From JALYUM01 sp036688685 (lineage in GTDB: Bacteria; Pseudomonadota; Gammaproteobacteria; Burkholderiales; Burkholderiaceae_D): 64,000 bases of DNA. The notes under the pieces are model-generated. The model saw only the letters and a list, made by a program, of their open reading frames with translations, did not search any database and had not been told where the DNA came from. The stretch spans positions 1-64,000 of the forward strand of contig NZ_JAQQPS010000007.1 of NCBI RefSeq assembly GCF_036688685.1. The letters are read 5' to 3'. A program made the translations under genes and the position numbers. Below are positions 1 to 8,986 of this stretch, one piece after another. Numbering within the stretch: position 1 is the first letter of the stretch; each line of letters opens with the position of its first letter.

Positions 1-1
1 T

Positions 2-283
2 CAAGCGCTCAAGGAGTGGCAGCATAAGAAACCAGAGTTATTCGTCAAACGCGTTTATGACCAGGCGAGACTTGACATCTATGAACGCATGGGCGAGGCT
101 ATGAGCGAAGCAACGAGTATCATTTGCACATTACCTGAAAACGAGCGGACTGCGCACTTGCATGGCCTTGGCCACATGATGGGGCACCTCTGGCTGAAGC
201 TTCAGCTTCCGATTGTTCGCGAACACAGCGATCTGGATCCGGATGGCGATCGTTTCCGGAAAAATCCGAGTGAAGAGCGATAA
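2..283 (+). CDS. C-terminal part of an unrecognised protein, cut by window start
   Basis: The reading frame is open from the first bases of the window and ends at a TAA, giving 93 visible residues; an internal Met at position 89 is not needed as a start. The visible part is rich in charged residues and has a His/Met/Gly stretch (HLHGLGHMMGHLWLK). I recognise no family. It is less GC-rich than the genes from 1.6 kb onward, which may mean accessory DNA continues to the left. It converges with the minus-strand gene at 406-1053. Confidence 0.45.
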   Translation, partial: QALKEWQHKKPELFVKRVYDQARLDIYERMGEAMSEATSIICTLPENERTAHLHGLGHMMGHLWLKLQLPIVREHSDLDPDGDRFRKNPSEER

Positions 284-405
284 GATATGGCCACACGGGG
301 TCGCTATTGAACGATCGAGACCCACTTGAACCGTGATCAAAGCGGTCACCCGAGCACGGTAGCGGGCTCTGCTGAAGCAGCGATTTGCCCCAACTTTTTT
401 TGCAG

Positions 406-1053
406 CTATGGTTTGGTAGCATCTACCCGATGCGGAATCCCCGCGGCGCCTTGTGGAATCTTGAATTTTGCGACGTTGAGCTGCATCGAGAGATGCACGT
501 AAAATGCAGTAAGACTGGTCAGATCGACCACGCCTTTGCTTCCGAATCGTCGTTTCACGCGATCAAACGTTTGATCCGCTACCTGATGATTCCGCACGAT
601 TTCGTTCACGAATGCATACACGGCATCTTCGTCATCGTTCATGTTCGTCGGCTTTTGACCGTAGCCAAGTGCGTCCACATTGGCCTGGGCGAGACCGGCC
701 TTCAACGCCAAAGGTACATGCTGATACCACACGTAGTCTTGATTCCATTCCTTTGCGATGTAAAGAATTGCGAGCTCCGCCAGATTGCGCGGTATCGCCG
801 AACCCGCCTTCATATAATCCCCCACTTCCTGGGCATTGGTCATCATTGTCGGGCTATACAACATCACTTCAAACGGCCCGAAAATTGGTGCCTTCCGAAC
901 GGCTTCATATTGCGTGACAGCTTGCTTTTGTTCGGCAGTGTACTGCTCAAGGGGAATCGCAGGAAGGCGATCTGCCGCCTGCGTTACTTGAAAAAAGAAA
1001 AGATTCGTAAGAGCCGCTCCGATGTAGAGCGCTCTGCGCAAAATAGTCGTCAT
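406..1053 (-). CDS. Carboxymuconolactone decarboxylase (AhpD)-like exported protein
   Basis: A 215-residue protein starting at the ATG at 1053, where a signal peptide begins (MTTILRRALYIGAALTNLFF, ending near QAA|D). An upstream in-frame start would put extra polar residues before the signal and is less likely. The mature part has the helical layout of carboxymuconolactone decarboxylase-like proteins: a segment with ELAILYIAKEWNQDYVWYQH, resembling the AhpD-type helix, then alternating helices. The classic CxxC of AhpD is absent, the Cys positions being replaced (WNQDYVWYQH), so peroxidase activity is doubtful. Export is unusual but known for this superfamily in proteobacteria. Codon use is more AT-rich than in the next genes. 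Confidence 0.65.
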   Translation of the reverse strand: MTTILRRALYIGAALTNLFFFQVTQAADRLPAIPLEQYTAEQKQAVTQYEAVRKAPIFGPFEVMLYSPTMMTNAQEVGDYMKAGSAIPRNLAELAILYIAKEWNQDYVWYQHVPLALKAGLAQANVDALGYGQKPTNMNDDEDAVYAFVNEIVRNHQVADQTFDRVKRRFGSKGVVDLTSLTAFYVHLSMQLNVAKFKIPQGAAGIPHRVDATKP

Positions 1054-1626
1054 AGTATTAAAATCAATTAAGAAACGTAAATTATAGAGGATTTTTGCCA
1101 AGCGTCGTGATAACGCGATGATGATTGCGCCAATGCGAATTGGGTAGCAGCACGATAATTGCGGGTATCGACTGGGTACACTGGATTGGACCCGGCAAAA
1201 AAACCGCTTCGGAGGAATAATTGCGTATGGATGACGCCGAAACGAAGCTCATTGCCAATGCGCTGTATGAAATACGTCTGCTCTTAAGTTGATACTTGGG
1301 GAGCGAGAATGACGCCCCATGTGACGTGCGCTTTGCGGCAATTCGTTTGCTGCTCTTCCAGCCTCCTTGGGTTTTGATCTGCGGTTGCCACAGGCTGCAC
1401 CCGGCCCAAACTGTGTAAAGACGCAAAACGAGCAATTCTCATGGTAGGGGCGACCTTCCCGATCGCGCGAAAATGGCGCAGCGGCCGTTCGGAGAGGCCG
1501 AATTATTTGGATGCCTGCGACGCGGCCATGGCGCCGCTCTGTATTACGCCGCAGCGCAGCATTTGAGTTGCTTCTACGCCATTTTTCAGCTACGGTTCGT
1601 GGATTGCGCGACTACCCTGGATCCCG
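1054..1626. other. Gene-free stretch
   Basis: 573 bases between two divergent genes. Open frames here have no recognisable domain, no good ribosome site and shadow-like composition. The part next to 1054 is AT-rich and probably carries the promoter of the minus-strand AhpD-like gene. I see no RNA gene or clear repeat. Confidence 0.5.
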
Positions 1627-3501
1627 ATGTTAGAGAACTCTCCTTTAAGCCGGCTGAGCGCGAGCGCCGTCGTCACTGCTTCCTGCCTGCTGGGCCTGCT
1701 TTACTTCGGCCGCGATGTGCTGCAACCGATCGCGCTGGCCTCGATTTTGAGCCTGGCCATTGCACCGCTGGTACGGCGCTTTCGTCGCAGCGGCCTGCCG
1801 CGCATGGCGGCGACGCTGGTGTCGGTGATGCTGGTGGGTATGTGCGTGGTGGGCCTGTCGACCATCCTGGCCTACCAGCTCGTCGCCGTCGCCGGCGACA
1901 TGCCGAAGTACCGCGCGGCCATCACCACCAAGGTCGACAGCCTGCGCGCGCTGACCGAGCGGCCATTCGCCCTGATCCAGGCAGAGCTGTCGGCCGTGTC
2001 GCCCGCGCCGCCCGCGCCGGCGCCAACCCGGCGCGGCGCGGCCCTGGCCGCAAACCCGAACCAGCCGATTCCGGTCGAGATCCGCGCGCCCCGCGTCACC
2101 ACGCGCGACGCGATTGCGCGCGCGTTCGCGCTGGCATGGGGACCGGTCGGCTCGGCCGGGGTGGTGCTGGTGCTGCTGGTGTTTATTTTGCTCGAGCACG
2201 AATCGCTGCGCGACCGCCTGATCCGCCTGGCTGGCCAGGGTGAAACCCGGCGCACCATCAAGGCGCTGTCGGACGCGACCACCGGCGTGTCGCGCTTTTT
2301 CTTTTCCCAGTTCATCGTGAATGTCACCTTCGGCGCGCTGATCGGCTTGTCGCTGTGGGCGGCCGGCGTGCCGCATGCGGCGCTGTGGGGGGTGCTGTCC
2401 GGCTTGCTGCGCTTTGTGCCCTATCTCGGCATCCTGCTGGCCGGCGCCGTCATCGCGCTGTTTGTCGCGGCGATCGACCCCGGCTGGAAGCTGGCCCTTT
2501 CATGCATGAGCCTGTTTGTCGCGCTCGAAATGATCGTCGCCAACTTCGTCGAGCCGAAGGTGTACGGCCAGAGTTCGGGCATGTCGCCGCTGGCGATCAT
2601 CGTCTCGGCCCTGTTCTGGGCGGCGATCTGGGGCCCGGTCGGGCTGTTGCTGTCGACCCCGCTGACGCTGTGCCTGGTGGTGGCCGGACGCCATGTGCGT
2701 TCGCTCGAACTGGTCACCACCCTGCTTGGCGACACCCCCAGCGTGAACGCCGCCGAGCGCCTGTACCAGCGCTTCCTGGTGGGCGACACCAACGCCATCA
2801 TCAGCGATGCGCGCGCCTTCCTGCGCCAGTGCAGCTTCGCGCGCTACTGCGACCAGATTTTGCTGCCGGGCCTGGCACTGTCGGCGGCCGACACCCGCGA
2901 AGGCAATATCGACCAGGCCCAGGAAGAGCGCGTGCGGCTCGGCATCGCCGATGTCGCGGCGGCCCTGACGCCGGTCTCGAGCGCGCCCGCGCGCCGCCAG
3001 CGCCGGCGCGACGTGTCGCTACTCGACACCAACGTCGGCGCCCACCTGCGCCGCATGCGCGAAGCACGCCTGGGCCAGTGGCAGGGTTCGCTCGACGTGC
3101 CGGTGCACTCGATCGTGCTGTGCTGCGGCCTGCGCTCGGCGCGCGACGACCTGCTCATGGAGTTGCTGGTGCGGGCTTTGCGTGAAGTGTCGGTCGACGC
3201 GCGCAGCGTCACGGTCGGCAGCGAAGACGCGCCCGGCGAAGACACGCCGGGGCTGGACAAGGCTGACCTGGTATCGTCGGTGTTTCTGGCCTATCCGACC
3301 GATGCCACGCTGGAAGCATGGCGCAAGGCCGCCATCGAACTGCGCGTGGCGCTGCCCGACGCGCTGTTCGTGACGATTCGCCTGCCGTTCGACGAGCGCG
3401 CCGCGCATCCGGGCGGCGTGGAAGATTACGTCGACATGATCCTGCGCTCCTACGAAGAGGGACTTGCCTTCGTGTCCCAGGAAAAGCCCGCCGCGGATTA
3501 A
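1627..3501 (+). CDS. AI-2E family transporter with long cytosolic C-terminal domain
   Basis: 624-residue membrane protein. Residues about 10-350 have the AI-2E/TqsA/PerM family (PF01594) pattern: two N-terminal membrane segments (TASCLLGLLYFGRDVLQPIA), a long periplasmic/amphipathic loop with a Pro/Ala-rich stretch near 120-135, and a C-terminal membrane block with the family motifs LRFVPYLGILLAG and NFVEPKVYGQSSGMSPLA. Residues about 365-624 are a soluble extension (VTTLLGDTPSVNAAERLYQR onward) not needed in the shorter family members; its start resembles the tail of other proteobacterial long forms, but its role is unknown. Family members export AI-2 or act as permeases or Na+/H+ antiporters, so the substrate here is open. 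The gene ends convergently, overlapping the stop of the next gene by four bases. Confidence 0.85.
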   Translation: MLENSPLSRLSASAVVTASCLLGLLYFGRDVLQPIALASILSLAIAPLVRRFRRSGLPRMAATLVSVMLVGMCVVGLSTILAYQLVAVAGDMPKYRAAITTKVDSLRALTERPFALIQAELSAVSPAPPAPAPTRRGAALAANPNQPIPVEIRAPRVTTRDAIARAFALAWGPVGSAGVVLVLLVFILLEHESLRDRLIRLAGQGETRRTIKALSDATTGVSRFFFSQFIVNVTFGALIGLSLWAAGVPHAALWGVLSGLLRFVPYLGILLAGAVIALFVAAIDPGWKLALSCMSLFVALEMIVANFVEPKVYGQSSGMSPLAIIVSALFWAAIWGPVGLLLSTPLTLCLVVAGRHVRSLELVTTLLGDTPSVNAAERLYQRFLVGDTNAIISDARAFLRQCSFARYCDQILLPGLALSAADTREGNIDQAQEERVRLGIADVAAALTPVSSAPARRQRRRDVSLLDTNVGAHLRRMREARLGQWQGSLDVPVHSIVLCCGLRSARDDLLMELLVRALREVSVDARSVTVGSEDAPGEDTPGLDKADLVSSVFLAYPTDATLEAWRKAAIELRVALPDALFVTIRLPFDERAAHPGGVEDYVDMILRSYEEGLAFVSQEKPAAD

Positions 3502-4862
3502 GCGCCGATCAGGGCCTGGCCGCAGACGCGGACGGTCTGGCCGCTGATGCCGCCCGCGCCCGGTGTGGCGAGGAAGGTCACCAGTTCGGCCACGTCGCGC
3601 GGCTGGCCGCCCTGCTTGAGCGAATTGGCGCGCCGCCCCAGTTCGCGCAGCATGAAGGGCATGGCGTCGGTCATCGGCGTTTCGATGAAGCCGGGCGCCA
3701 CCGCGTTGATGCAGATGGCGCGCGCCGCCAGCCGCGGCGCCTGGGCCGCGACGTAGCCGATCAGCGCCGCCTTCGACAGCGCATAATTGCTCTGGCCGAC
3801 ATTCCCGGCAATGCCGCTGATCGATGCCAGGCACACGATGCGGCCGCCGTCGCGCAGCACGGCGCCGTCCAGCAAGGCGTGATCCAGCGCCGCCACCGCG
3901 CCGAAATTGATCTCCATGACCAGGTCCCAGTATGGCGCTTTCATATTGGCCAGGCGCCGGTCACGCGTGACGCCTGCATTGTGCACGACGATGTCGACGC
4001 CGCCGCATTGGGCGCGCAGGAAGGCGCTGATCTGGTGCGCGGCGCCCGCTTCGGCGATATCGAGCACCAATGGCGTGAAATTGAAACGGCTGCAGGCGGC
4101 GTGCAAGACGGTGGCCGCGGCGGGCACGTCGAGCGCCACCACGCGCGCACCTTCCTCCTGCAAGCGTTGCGCAATCGCCACGCCGATGCCGCGCGCTGCC
4201 CCCGTGACCAGCGCGACCTTGCCGGCCAGCGCCTGGCGCAACGGTGCGGCCTCGGCGCCGACGCCGCGCGCCAGGTGCAGCGCCTGCCCCGTCACATAGG
4301 TCGTGGCAATGCCGCAAAAAAAGCGCACCGGCCCGGCCAGGCGTTCGAGCGCATCCGGCGCGACATACACCAGGTTGACCGTGATGCCGCGCGGCCCCAG
4401 TTCCTTTGCCAGCGAGCGCACGAACCCTTCGATGCCGCGTGCCAGGGCCGCCGCGACCGGGTCGCCGGCCGCGCCCGGATCGGCCGCGGCAATCAGAACA
4501 CGGCCGTTCAGCGCCAGGCGCCGCATCAGCGGGTGGAACGCCGCGTACAGGAGGCGCGTGGCATCGACGCTGGTGCAGGCGGTGGCGTCGAGCACGAAGA
4601 TGTCCACCGGGCTGGTATCGGCCACCGCATCGGCGAGATGCAAGCGGGCTGGCGCGGCGCCGGCGGCTGCAAGCGCCGCGTCCAGGGCGCCGAGCGCATA
4701 ACCGCCGGGCGCCTGGGCAGTGAGCACGCGCAGGCCGGCAAACGGCTGCGCCGTATAGCCGCCCGCAGCGCGCGCCAGCGCCACCGGCTTGGGCAGGCCG
4801 AGCGCGCGGACCAGGTGCCGCGTGAAGATATTTTCGTGCAGCCTGACCAGACCATCGCGCAT
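3498..4862 (-). CDS. FabG4-type (high molecular weight) 3-oxoacyl-ACP reductase
   Basis: 454-residue short-chain dehydrogenase with an extra N-terminal half. Residues about 1-200 form a degenerate Rossmann-like domain that lacks the nucleotide-binding glycine pattern. Residues 215-454 are a complete SDR: TGAARGIG at 220-227, NAG at 295-297, catalytic Ser347, Tyr360 and Lys364 in SNYALSKAAL, and PGFIETPMT. This matches the high-molecular-weight FabG (FabG4) architecture, a ketoacyl reductase acting on acyl-CoA or acyl-ACP; 450 residues is the usual length. The start is supported by AAGGAG six bases before the ATG. It stands alone here, without the thiolase or MaoC partner often found beside it. 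Confidence 0.85.
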   Translation of the reverse strand: MRDGLVRLHENIFTRHLVRALGLPKPVALARAAGGYTAQPFAGLRVLTAQAPGGYALGALDAALAAAGAAPARLHLADAVADTSPVDIFVLDATACTSVDATRLLYAAFHPLMRRLALNGRVLIAAADPGAAGDPVAAALARGIEGFVRSLAKELGPRGITVNLVYVAPDALERLAGPVRFFCGIATTYVTGQALHLARGVGAEAAPLRQALAGKVALVTGAARGIGVAIAQRLQEEGARVVALDVPAAATVLHAACSRFNFTPLVLDIAEAGAAHQISAFLRAQCGGVDIVVHNAGVTRDRRLANMKAPYWDLVMEINFGAVAALDHALLDGAVLRDGGRIVCLASISGIAGNVGQSNYALSKAALIGYVAAQAPRLAARAICINAVAPGFIETPMTDAMPFMLRELGRRANSLKQGGQPRDVAELVTFLATPGAGGISGQTVRVCGQALIGA

Positions 4863-4983
4863 CGCCCGCTCCTTGTTTTATTGTTGAGTCTTCATTCTAC
4901 GTGTTGCCAGCTTGAATAGAAAAAAACCCAATAGTGCATTTACGGTAGCATGCAAATTTACCTTGTGAAGGGACCTTGACGCC

Positions 4984-5667
4984 ATGTGCGGACGATTCGA
5001 CCAAAGCCAGACGGCGCGCTATTACGCCAGCGTATTCGGCTGGGCCGATGCGCTGTACGACAGCGCTGCCGATCCCTTGTACAACGTGGCGCCCGGTACC
5101 TACCGCCCGCTGATGCATATCCAGGACGGCGTTCGGCGTGTCGACGACGTTTTCTGGAGTTACCGCGCCAAATGGGCGGAGGGCAAGGTGCCCATTTGCG
5201 TCAATGCGCGCATGGACAAACTGGCCAATCGTTACTGGGCGCCGCTGCTCAAGAAAGGGCGCGCCGTGGTGGCGGCCGAGGGCTGGTATGAATGGACCGG
5301 CGAGAAGGGCCACAAGCAGCCCTGGCACATCCACCGCAAGGACGGCCAGCCGCTGTTCATGCTCGCCATCGGCAACTTCGGCACGCTAGATGCGCAGCGC
5401 GCCGAACACCGGGCCGAGGCTGGCTTCGTGCTGGTCACCGACGACGCCGCCGAGGGCATGCTCGATATCCACGACCGCCGCCCGGTGGTGCTCAGCGCCG
5501 AGGATGCGGCGCTGTGGCTCGATCCGGCCATTTCGCCCGAGCAGGCGATCGAACTGGCGCGCCAGAGCGCGTTGAAGCCGGACCAGTTCGAATGGCACAA
5601 GGTCAGTCCGATGCTCAACCGCGCCGGCAGCGACGGGCCGCAAGTGGCGCTGCCACTGGAAGACTGA
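4984..5667 (+). CDS. yedK: SOS response-associated peptidase family protein (SRAP/YedK/HMCES)
   Basis: 227 residues. SRAP proteins form a thiazolidine crosslink with abasic sites in single-stranded DNA and so protect replication forks. The catalytic set is all visible: Cys2 immediately after Met1 (MCGRFD), Asn74 in VNARMD, Glu103 in WYEW and His163 in DIHDRRPVVL. Cys2 must be exposed by removal of Met1, which fixes the start; AAGGGA lies upstream of it. Length and motif order are those of E. coli YedK. The gene is monocistronic between divergent and convergent neighbours. Confidence 0.92.
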   Translation: MCGRFDQSQTARYYASVFGWADALYDSAADPLYNVAPGTYRPLMHIQDGVRRVDDVFWSYRAKWAEGKVPICVNARMDKLANRYWAPLLKKGRAVVAAEGWYEWTGEKGHKQPWHIHRKDGQPLFMLAIGNFGTLDAQRAEHRAEAGFVLVTDDAAEGMLDIHDRRPVVLSAEDAALWLDPAISPEQAIELARQSALKPDQFEWHKVSPMLNRAGSDGPQVALPLED

Positions 5668-5725
5668 CGCCCGGGCATAAAATCCCGGACGCCTTGCGGG
5701 TGGCCGGGCCTGTCGATGCAAAGTC

Positions 5726-7135
5726 TTAGTGCTGGTATGCACCGATATCGAAACCGACCGATGCATTGCGTGCCTTGCCGTCGATGTCCGTCGCAGGGGC
5801 ATTCGTGGCCGTACCGCGCGCGATGGCCGGCGAGCTGGCACTCAGGTGGAAGTCCGGCGTGGTCGCCGTGGACGAATAGCCAATGAACAACGGGTCCGAG
5901 CTGACGGTACCGGTGGCCGTCAGGCCGTTGCGCAAGCTGATCGCGGTGCCGTTCTTGTACACCAGGTTGTTGGTGTAGCGGTTGCCGGTACCGGTCTTGC
6001 CCTGCTCCGAGATGCCGATGCCATTGTTGTACAGAATGTTGTTGGCCACGATGGTGTTGTTGTTGCCGCCCGAGGTGAAGTAAAAGTCGCCGCCGCCGAC
6101 GATGATGCCGTAGTGCGAATCGGTCACCGTGTTGTTGGTGATGATGACATTGGTCGCGTCGTGCCAGAGGTGGATCGCCGCTTCGCCGACGCGGTAGACC
6201 AGGTTATTTTTCACGCTGCCGGAGGTCGACACATAGATGCCCTGGATGAATTTGCACGCCTTCGGCCCGATGTCGTTGACGGTGTTGGCGACGATGTCGT
6301 CATTGACCCCCTTGTAATAGCTGTCCACGCCGATGGCCGAGCCGCCGGCGCTGGTGCACGCGGCCGCATTGGCGATGTGGTGTACATGGTTTTCCTGGAT
6401 CATGTCGTACGAGCCACCGCTATACAGGCCATGCAGCCAGAGCTTGCCCGTACCTGGCTTCGAGCCGTCGACATCGAAACCGACGATGCTGACGTAATTG
6501 CCGCGGTTATCCCAGGCATAGTCGGTCGACGAACTGGCCGGGGGCACGATCTTCGCGCCCCACTTGGTGGTCGAAACAAAATAGATGCGCGCGCCGGCCG
6601 TGCCGCTGGCGGTGGTCTTGATGCCGCCGGCATAGGTGCCAGGGGCGATCCAGACGGTGGTGCCGGCCTTGGTGGCCGCCTGTGCCGCACGCTTGAGGGT
6701 TTTGAAAGGTGCGGCCTTGGTACCGGCCGCGCTGTCGGAACCGGTCGGGGCGACGTAGTAATTGATGTTGGTGGCCGGGATGGTGGCGGCAGCGGTCACG
6801 TCGATGGCGACCGCGCTGGCCAGCAGTTTCGGGCTGCCGTCGGCGGCGAATGTGGGTGCGGCTTCTGGCGCGGCGTCGGCGCTCAATGGATGGCTGGCGT
6901 AACCGGCCAGGTCGAAACTGCCATCGGCGGCCGGGGCGCTATCGGCGACGGCCGGGGTGTTGCTGGCGGCATCGGTGACGATGCTGCTCGCGACGTAGCC
7001 GGCGGCCTGGCTGGTCTGGGCGGCGCCGCTGTCGGAAGGGCTGCCACCACCGCAGGCGGTAAGAAGAACAGCAGCGCTGCAGGCGATCAGGGCGTTGATG
7101 CGGACATCCGAAGCAAACGTGGTGAATTTCTTCAT
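5726..7135 (-). CDS. Right-handed parallel beta-helix lipoprotein, copy 1 of tandem pair
   Basis: 469 residues with a lipoprotein signal peptide: the lipobox LTAC puts the lipidated Cys at residue 28, followed by GGG. After a low-complexity Ala/Ser linker (30-125) comes a right-handed beta-helix (about 125-469): a DUF1565-like opening (NYYVAPTGSDSAAGTKAAPF), then rungs rich in Asn/Val/Ile (NNLVYRVGEAAIHLW, ITNNTVTDSHYGIIVGG). This fold is typical of polysaccharide lyases and other glycan-binding surface proteins; I see no diagnostic lyase triad, so substrate and catalysis are unknown. It is nearly identical from residue 85 to the end to the gene at 7336-8763; the differences are concentrated in the linker. 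Confidence 0.8.
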   Translation of the reverse strand: MKKFTTFASDVRINALIACSAAVLLTACGGGSPSDSGAAQTSQAAGYVASSIVTDAASNTPAVADSAPAADGSFDLAGYASHPLSADAAPEAAPTFAADGSPKLLASAVAIDVTAAATIPATNINYYVAPTGSDSAAGTKAAPFKTLKRAAQAATKAGTTVWIAPGTYAGGIKTTASGTAGARIYFVSTTKWGAKIVPPASSSTDYAWDNRGNYVSIVGFDVDGSKPGTGKLWLHGLYSGGSYDMIQENHVHHIANAAACTSAGGSAIGVDSYYKGVNDDIVANTVNDIGPKACKFIQGIYVSTSGSVKNNLVYRVGEAAIHLWHDATNVIITNNTVTDSHYGIIVGGGDFYFTSGGNNNTIVANNILYNNGIGISEQGKTGTGNRYTNNLVYKNGTAISLRNGLTATGTVSSDPLFIGYSSTATTPDFHLSASSPAIARGTATNAPATDIDGKARNASVGFDIGAYQH

Positions 7136-7164
7136 CTGAAAATTTCCCGAAGTAAAGTTGTTGT

Positions 7165-7220
7165 GAGCAAGGTTGGAGTGGCGGAAATTGATTTAGTTCA
7201 ATTGATTTGCAGAATAATTT
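7165..7220. repeat. Upstream segment shared by the two beta-helix genes, copy 1
   Basis: About 55 bases just upstream of the copy 1 ATG that recur upstream of copy 2 at 8789-8844. A 14-base block and a 25-base block (around GATTTAGTTCAATTGATTT) are identical. The duplication therefore took the 5' regulatory region with the gene. The AT-rich block contains a TTGATT/AATTGAT imperfect inverted pattern that could serve as promoter or operator. Confidence 0.75.
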
Positions 7221-7288
7221 CAATGGAGTATCAAATAACCCATCAATCGCTTGTCACGAAAGAAATTAAACCGCTGAAGCGGACGCGT

Positions 7289-7323
7289 CCCACCCCGCCT
7301 GGGACGGCATGCTGCGGGGTGGG
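7289..7323. terminator. GC-rich hairpin downstream of beta-helix copy 2
   Basis: A 9-bp perfect inverted repeat, CCCACCCCG paired with CGGGGTGGG, with a 17-base loop, lies 13 bases after the stop of the minus-strand gene at 7336. There is no U-run, so it may be an inefficient or Rho-assisted terminator, or an mRNA 3' protecting stem. Confidence 0.4.
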
Positions 7324-7335
7324 CTGACGGTGGGG

Positions 7336-8763
7336 TTAATGCTGGTATGCGCCGATATCAAAACCGACCGAGGCGTTACGCGCCTTGCCATCGATGTCTG
7401 TCGCCGGGGCATTCGTGGCCGTGCCGCGCCCGATGGCAGGCGAGCTGGCGCTCAGGTGGAAGTTCGGCGTGGCCGCCGTGGACGAATAGCCGACGAACAG
7501 CGGCTCCGAGCTGACGGTACCGGTGGCCGTCAGGCCGTTGCGCAGGCTGATCGCGGTGCCGTTCTTGTACACCAGGTTATTGGTGTAACGGTTGCCGGTA
7601 CCGGTCTTGCCCTGCTCCGAGATGCCGATGCCGTTGTTGTACAGAATGTTGTTGGCCACGATGGTGTTGTTGTTGCCGCCCGAGGTGAAGTAAAAGTCGC
7701 CGCCGCCGACGATGATGCCGTAGTGCGAATCGGTCACCGTGTTGTTGGTGATGATGACATTGGTCGCGTCGTGCCAGAGGTGGATCGCCGCTTCGCCGAC
7801 GCGGTAAACCAGATTGTTTTTTACGGTGCCGGAGGTCGACACATAGATGCCCTGGATGAATTTGCAGGCCTTCGGCCCGATGTCGTTGACGGTGTTGGCG
7901 ACGATGTCGTCCTTGACACCCTTGTAGTAGCTGTCCACGCCGATGGCCGAGCCGCCGGCGCTGGTGCACGCGGCCTTGTTGGCGATGTGGTGTACGTGGT
8001 TTTCCTGGATCATGTCGTAGGAGCCACCGCTATACAGGCCATGCAGCCAGAGCTTGCCCGAACCCGGCTTCGAGCCATCGACATCGAAACCGATGATGCT
8101 GACGTAATTGCCGCGGTTATCCCAGGCGTAGTCGGTCGACGAACTGGCCGGGGGCACGATCTTCGCGCCCCACTTGGTGGTCGAAACAAAATAGATGCGC
8201 GCGCCGGCCGTGCCGCTGGCGGTGGTCTTGATGCCGCCGGCATAGGTGCCAGGGGCGATCCAGACCGTGGTGCCGGCCTTGGTGGCCGCCTGTGCCGCGC
8301 GCTTGAGGGTTTTGAAAGGTGCGGCCTTGGTGCCGGCCGCGCTGTCGGAACCGGTCGGGGCGACGTAGTAATTGATGTTGGTGGCCGGGATGGTGGCGGC
8401 GGCGGTGACGTCGATGGCGACCGCGCTGGCCAGCAGTTTCGGGCTGCCGTCGGCGGCGAATGTGGGCGCCGCCTGTGGTTCGGCGTCGGCGGTCAACGGA
8501 TGGGCGCCGTAGCCGGCCAGGTCGAAACTGGCATCGGCGGCCGGGGCGGCATCGGCGACGGCCGGGGTGGTTTCTGCTGCGGACGTTGCAACTTCCGGAG
8601 AAGCGACTACGCCACTATTGTACGAATAGCCAGCGCTCTGCACCTGTTGGTCGGCGCCGGTATCGGACTGGCCGCCACCGCAGGCGGTGAGCAGGACAGC
8701 GGCGCTGCAGGCGATCAGGGCGTTGAGGCGGACATCCGTAGCAAACGTGGTGAGCTTTTTCAT
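7336..8763 (-). CDS. Right-handed parallel beta-helix lipoprotein, copy 2 of tandem pair
   Basis: 475 residues with the same architecture as copy 1: lipobox LTAC with Cys28, a variable Ala/Ser/Thr linker to about residue 130, then the conserved beta-helix. Only scattered substitutions separate the helices of the two copies (for example NKAACTSAGG against NAAACTSAGG). The start is supported by AAGGAAG upstream of the ATG. The linker diverges much more (QVQSAGYSYNSGVVASPEV, absent in copy 1). Transcription of both genes is leftward with about 200 bases between them, and each copy has its own upstream repeat, so they may be expressed separately. Confidence 0.8.
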   Translation of the reverse strand: MKKLTTFATDVRLNALIACSAAVLLTACGGGQSDTGADQQVQSAGYSYNSGVVASPEVATSAAETTPAVADAAPAADASFDLAGYGAHPLTADAEPQAAPTFAADGSPKLLASAVAIDVTAAATIPATNINYYVAPTGSDSAAGTKAAPFKTLKRAAQAATKAGTTVWIAPGTYAGGIKTTASGTAGARIYFVSTTKWGAKIVPPASSSTDYAWDNRGNYVSIIGFDVDGSKPGSGKLWLHGLYSGGSYDMIQENHVHHIANKAACTSAGGSAIGVDSYYKGVKDDIVANTVNDIGPKACKFIQGIYVSTSGTVKNNLVYRVGEAAIHLWHDATNVIITNNTVTDSHYGIIVGGGDFYFTSGGNNNTIVANNILYNNGIGISEQGKTGTGNRYTNNLVYKNGTAISLRNGLTATGTVSSEPLFVGYSSTAATPNFHLSASSPAIGRGTATNAPATDIDGKARNASVGFDIGAYQH

Positions 8764-8788
8764 CTGAGAACTTCCTTACTGTGTGTAT

Positions 8789-8844
8789 GAGCAAGGTTGG
8801 AGCCGGAGAAATTGATTTAGTTCAATTGATTTGGAGAAAAAATT
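8789..8844. repeat. Upstream segment shared by the two beta-helix genes, copy 2
   Basis: Counterpart of 7165-7220 upstream of the second lipoprotein gene. It begins with GAGCAAGGTTGGAG and ends in an A-rich run; the intervening AT-rich core is identical to copy 1. Confidence 0.75.
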
Positions 8845-8986
8845 TTGCGCCGTGCGAAACCGACCACGACCGTTAGCCCGATGGAAACCGAACAAATATT
8901 GCGCAATATCGACGTTTCGGAGGCAACTTCTGACGCCATGCGACGGTCTTACAAGGCCTTACCTCACTGCCTTGGGAGACGTCGCG

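Noticed and set aside
1082..1435. 117-codon minus-strand open frame upstream of the AhpD-like gene
   Set aside because: No ribosome site, no recognisable domain, and it overlaps the likely promoter of the AhpD-like gene.
5729..8790. Long plus-strand open frames over the two beta-helix genes
   Set aside because: They are antisense frames opened by GC-biased codons; no ribosome site and no domain. The minus-strand frames have lipoprotein signals and a known fold.
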